From Paracoccaceae bacterium (lineage in GTDB: Bacteria > Pseudomonadota > Alphaproteobacteria > Rhodobacterales > Rhodobacteraceae): a stretch of 6,839 nt of DNA. Within the stretch, counting starts at the first letter, position 1. Each line of letters opens with the position of its first letter. The notes beneath the pieces were generated by a model that saw nothing but the letters and a program-made list of their open reading frames with translations, had not been told where the DNA came from and did no database searches. The DNA lies in contig JALQUQ010000139.1 of the NCBI GenBank assembly GCA_023263735.1, positions 1 through 6,839 on the forward strand, in the 5' to 3' direction. Below, piece by piece: positions 6,501 to 6,839 of this stretch. The position numbers and the translations under genes were made by a program.

Positions 6501-6524
6501 CCTTGGCCCGCCAGTCGGCCAAGG
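6501..6524. promoter_or_regulatory. mobA: 8-bp perfect inverted repeat at the mobA translation start region, candidate operator
   Basis: CCTTGGCC (6501-6508) and GGCCAAGG (6517-6524) are perfect complements with an 8-nt centre. The element ends 12 nt upstream of the mobA ATG and abuts its GAGGG ribosome binding site. MobA of Comamonas is known to be controlled by a MarR-type repressor (MobR), and MarR operators are palindromes of about this size, so a repressor site is a reasonable inference. The same octamer recurs in the MFS leader. Confidence 0.45.
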
Positions 6525-6552
6525 ATGGCGCAGAGAGGCCTGTCCGCTCAAT

Positions 6553-6578
6553 AAAAATGACCCGACCACCGGTCGGAT
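6553..6578 (-). terminator. Hairpin with T tract in the mobA leader (terminator or attenuator-like)
   Basis: On the - strand CCGACC and GGTCGG form a 6-bp stem with a 3-nt loop (6562-6576), extendable by a T-G and an A-T pair, and a TTTTT run begins a few bases later (6557-6553). This looks like a small intrinsic terminator about 65-90 bp upstream of the mobA ATG. If the promoter is further upstream it would act as an attenuator; otherwise it may end antisense transcription coming from the tRNA side, or the palindrome may be a TetR/MarR-type operator. Confidence 0.4.
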
Positions 6579-6610
6579 TGCGCCCGAAAACCAGCAAAGG
6601 CCAATGCCCC

Positions 6611-6630
6611 CCTGGGAAAAGACCCCCAGG
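6611..6630. repeat. 6-bp inverted repeat in the mobA-tRNA gap
   Basis: CCTGGG (6611-6616) pairs with CCCAGG (6625-6630) around AAAAGACC. It is one of several palindromes in the 261-bp gap 6489-6749, which otherwise holds no gene I can support. I could not find a convincing -35/-10 pair for mobA in this gap. Confidence 0.3.
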
Positions 6631-6711
6631 CCCGATCCATATCCCCTGCGGGACACCGTGGTCCGCCCCCCCGGGCCCCAGGATTCTGCGCCAAGACCCG
6701 CAAGCGGCATC

Positions 6712-6740
6712 TTGCACTTGGTTTTGTCTGCGGCTAAGAG
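6712..6740 (+). promoter_or_regulatory. Promoter of the glycine tRNA gene
   Basis: TTGCAC (6712-6717) and TAAGAG (6735-6740) are separated by exactly 17 nt. The -35 keeps the TTG that matters most in Alphaproteobacteria; the -10 matches only at three positions. Transcription would begin near 6747, leaving a leader of only a few bases before the mature tRNA at 6750. Confidence 0.5.
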
Positions 6741-6749
6741 GAAAGGCAT

Positions 6750-6823
6750 GCGGGTGTAGCTCAATGGTAGAGCCGCAGCTTCCCAAGCTGATGACGAGGG
6801 TTCGATTCCCTTCACCCGCTCCA
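6750..6823 (+). tRNA. tRNA-Gly (anticodon CCC)
   Basis: The cloverleaf folds by eye. The acceptor stem is GCGGGTG (6750-6756) with CACCCGC (6813-6819), the D arm GCTC/GAGC (6759-6773), and the anticodon loop TTCCCAA (6780-6786) with CCC at 6782-6784. The T arm is GAGGG-TTCGATT-CCCTT (6796-6812), followed by discriminator T6820 and an encoded CCA (6821-6823). The anticodon CCC reads the glycine codon GGG. The outermost anticodon-stem pair is G6775-A6791, a mismatch; the other four pairs are Watson-Crick. The gene is divergent from mobA, and only 16 bases of downstream sequence remain, so no terminator or attachment site can be judged. Confidence 0.96.
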
Positions 6824-6839
6824 TTCCTTTCCCGTATAT

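Noticed and set aside
6489..6824. N-terminal extension of the mobA reading frame up to 6824, opening MERVKGIEPSSSAW
   Set aside because: Those residues are the reverse complement of the tRNA-Gly gene, a familiar annotation artefact. The MobA family start MQFHLNGF at 6488 has its own ribosome binding site.
6750..6839. tRNA 3' end as an attachment site for an integrated element
   Set aside because: Only 16 bases follow the tRNA. No integrase or repeated tRNA 3' end is visible in the window.
1..6839. CRISPR array, insertion sequence, phage or defence genes
   Set aside because: I saw no regularly spaced repeats, terminal inverted repeats around a transposase, or matching protein families; all long frames are ordinary metabolic, transport or regulatory genes.

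Overview
The window looks like a piece of an alphaproteobacterial chromosome, most likely from the Rhodobacterales. It is GC-rich, with strongly G/C-biased third codon positions and a glycine tRNA whose CCA end is encoded. The protein families are ones I associate with that order. This placement is inference from style; no phylogenetic marker gene is present.

Layout, left to right: (i) 1-226, leader DNA with two short perfect inverted repeats and no gene I can support. (ii) 227-1171 (+), a membrane protein with a DUF4105 / Lnb-N-like domain that appears to lack the family's conserved His and Asn-Cys. (iii) 1174-1202, a GC-rich hairpin between convergent genes. (iv) 1211-2152 (-), a phytanoyl-CoA-dioxygenase-type Fe(II)/2-oxoglutarate oxygenase. 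(v) 2153-2259, a compact divergent promoter region with TGGC-type direct repeats. (vi) 2260-3111 (+), an AraC-family regulator. (vii) 3108-4409 (-), a 12-helix MFS transporter whose stop codon overlaps the araC stop in a shared TTAA. (viii) 4410-4628, an intergenic stretch with a tandem 11-mer and two perfect hairpins. (ix) 4629-6488 (-), a flavoprotein hydroxylase closely resembling 3-hydroxybenzoate 4-monooxygenase (MobA). (x) 6489-6749, a leader with an operator-like inverted repeat and a hairpin followed by a T tract. (xi) 6750-6823 (+), tRNA-Gly(CCC) with its own promoter.

How the genes may work together: the divergent araC/phyH pair looks like a self-contained regulator-enzyme unit, in which the regulator probably senses a small molecule through its cupin domain and controls the dioxygenase. 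MobA would convert 3-hydroxybenzoate to protocatechuate for ring cleavage, but no ring-cleavage gene or MobR-type regulator lies in the window. The MFS transporter sits between the two units and could serve either. It lies downstream of mobA on the same strand, but 219 bp and two hairpins separate them, so a simple operon is doubtful. A CCTTGGCC half-site occurs in both the mobA and MFS leaders and hints at shared control.

The least ordinary items are the DUF4105 protein without its expected active-site residues, the orphan araC-phyH(-MFS) module of unknown substrate, and the hairpin-rich leaders around mobA. I saw no mobile element, CRISPR array, phage gene or defence system.
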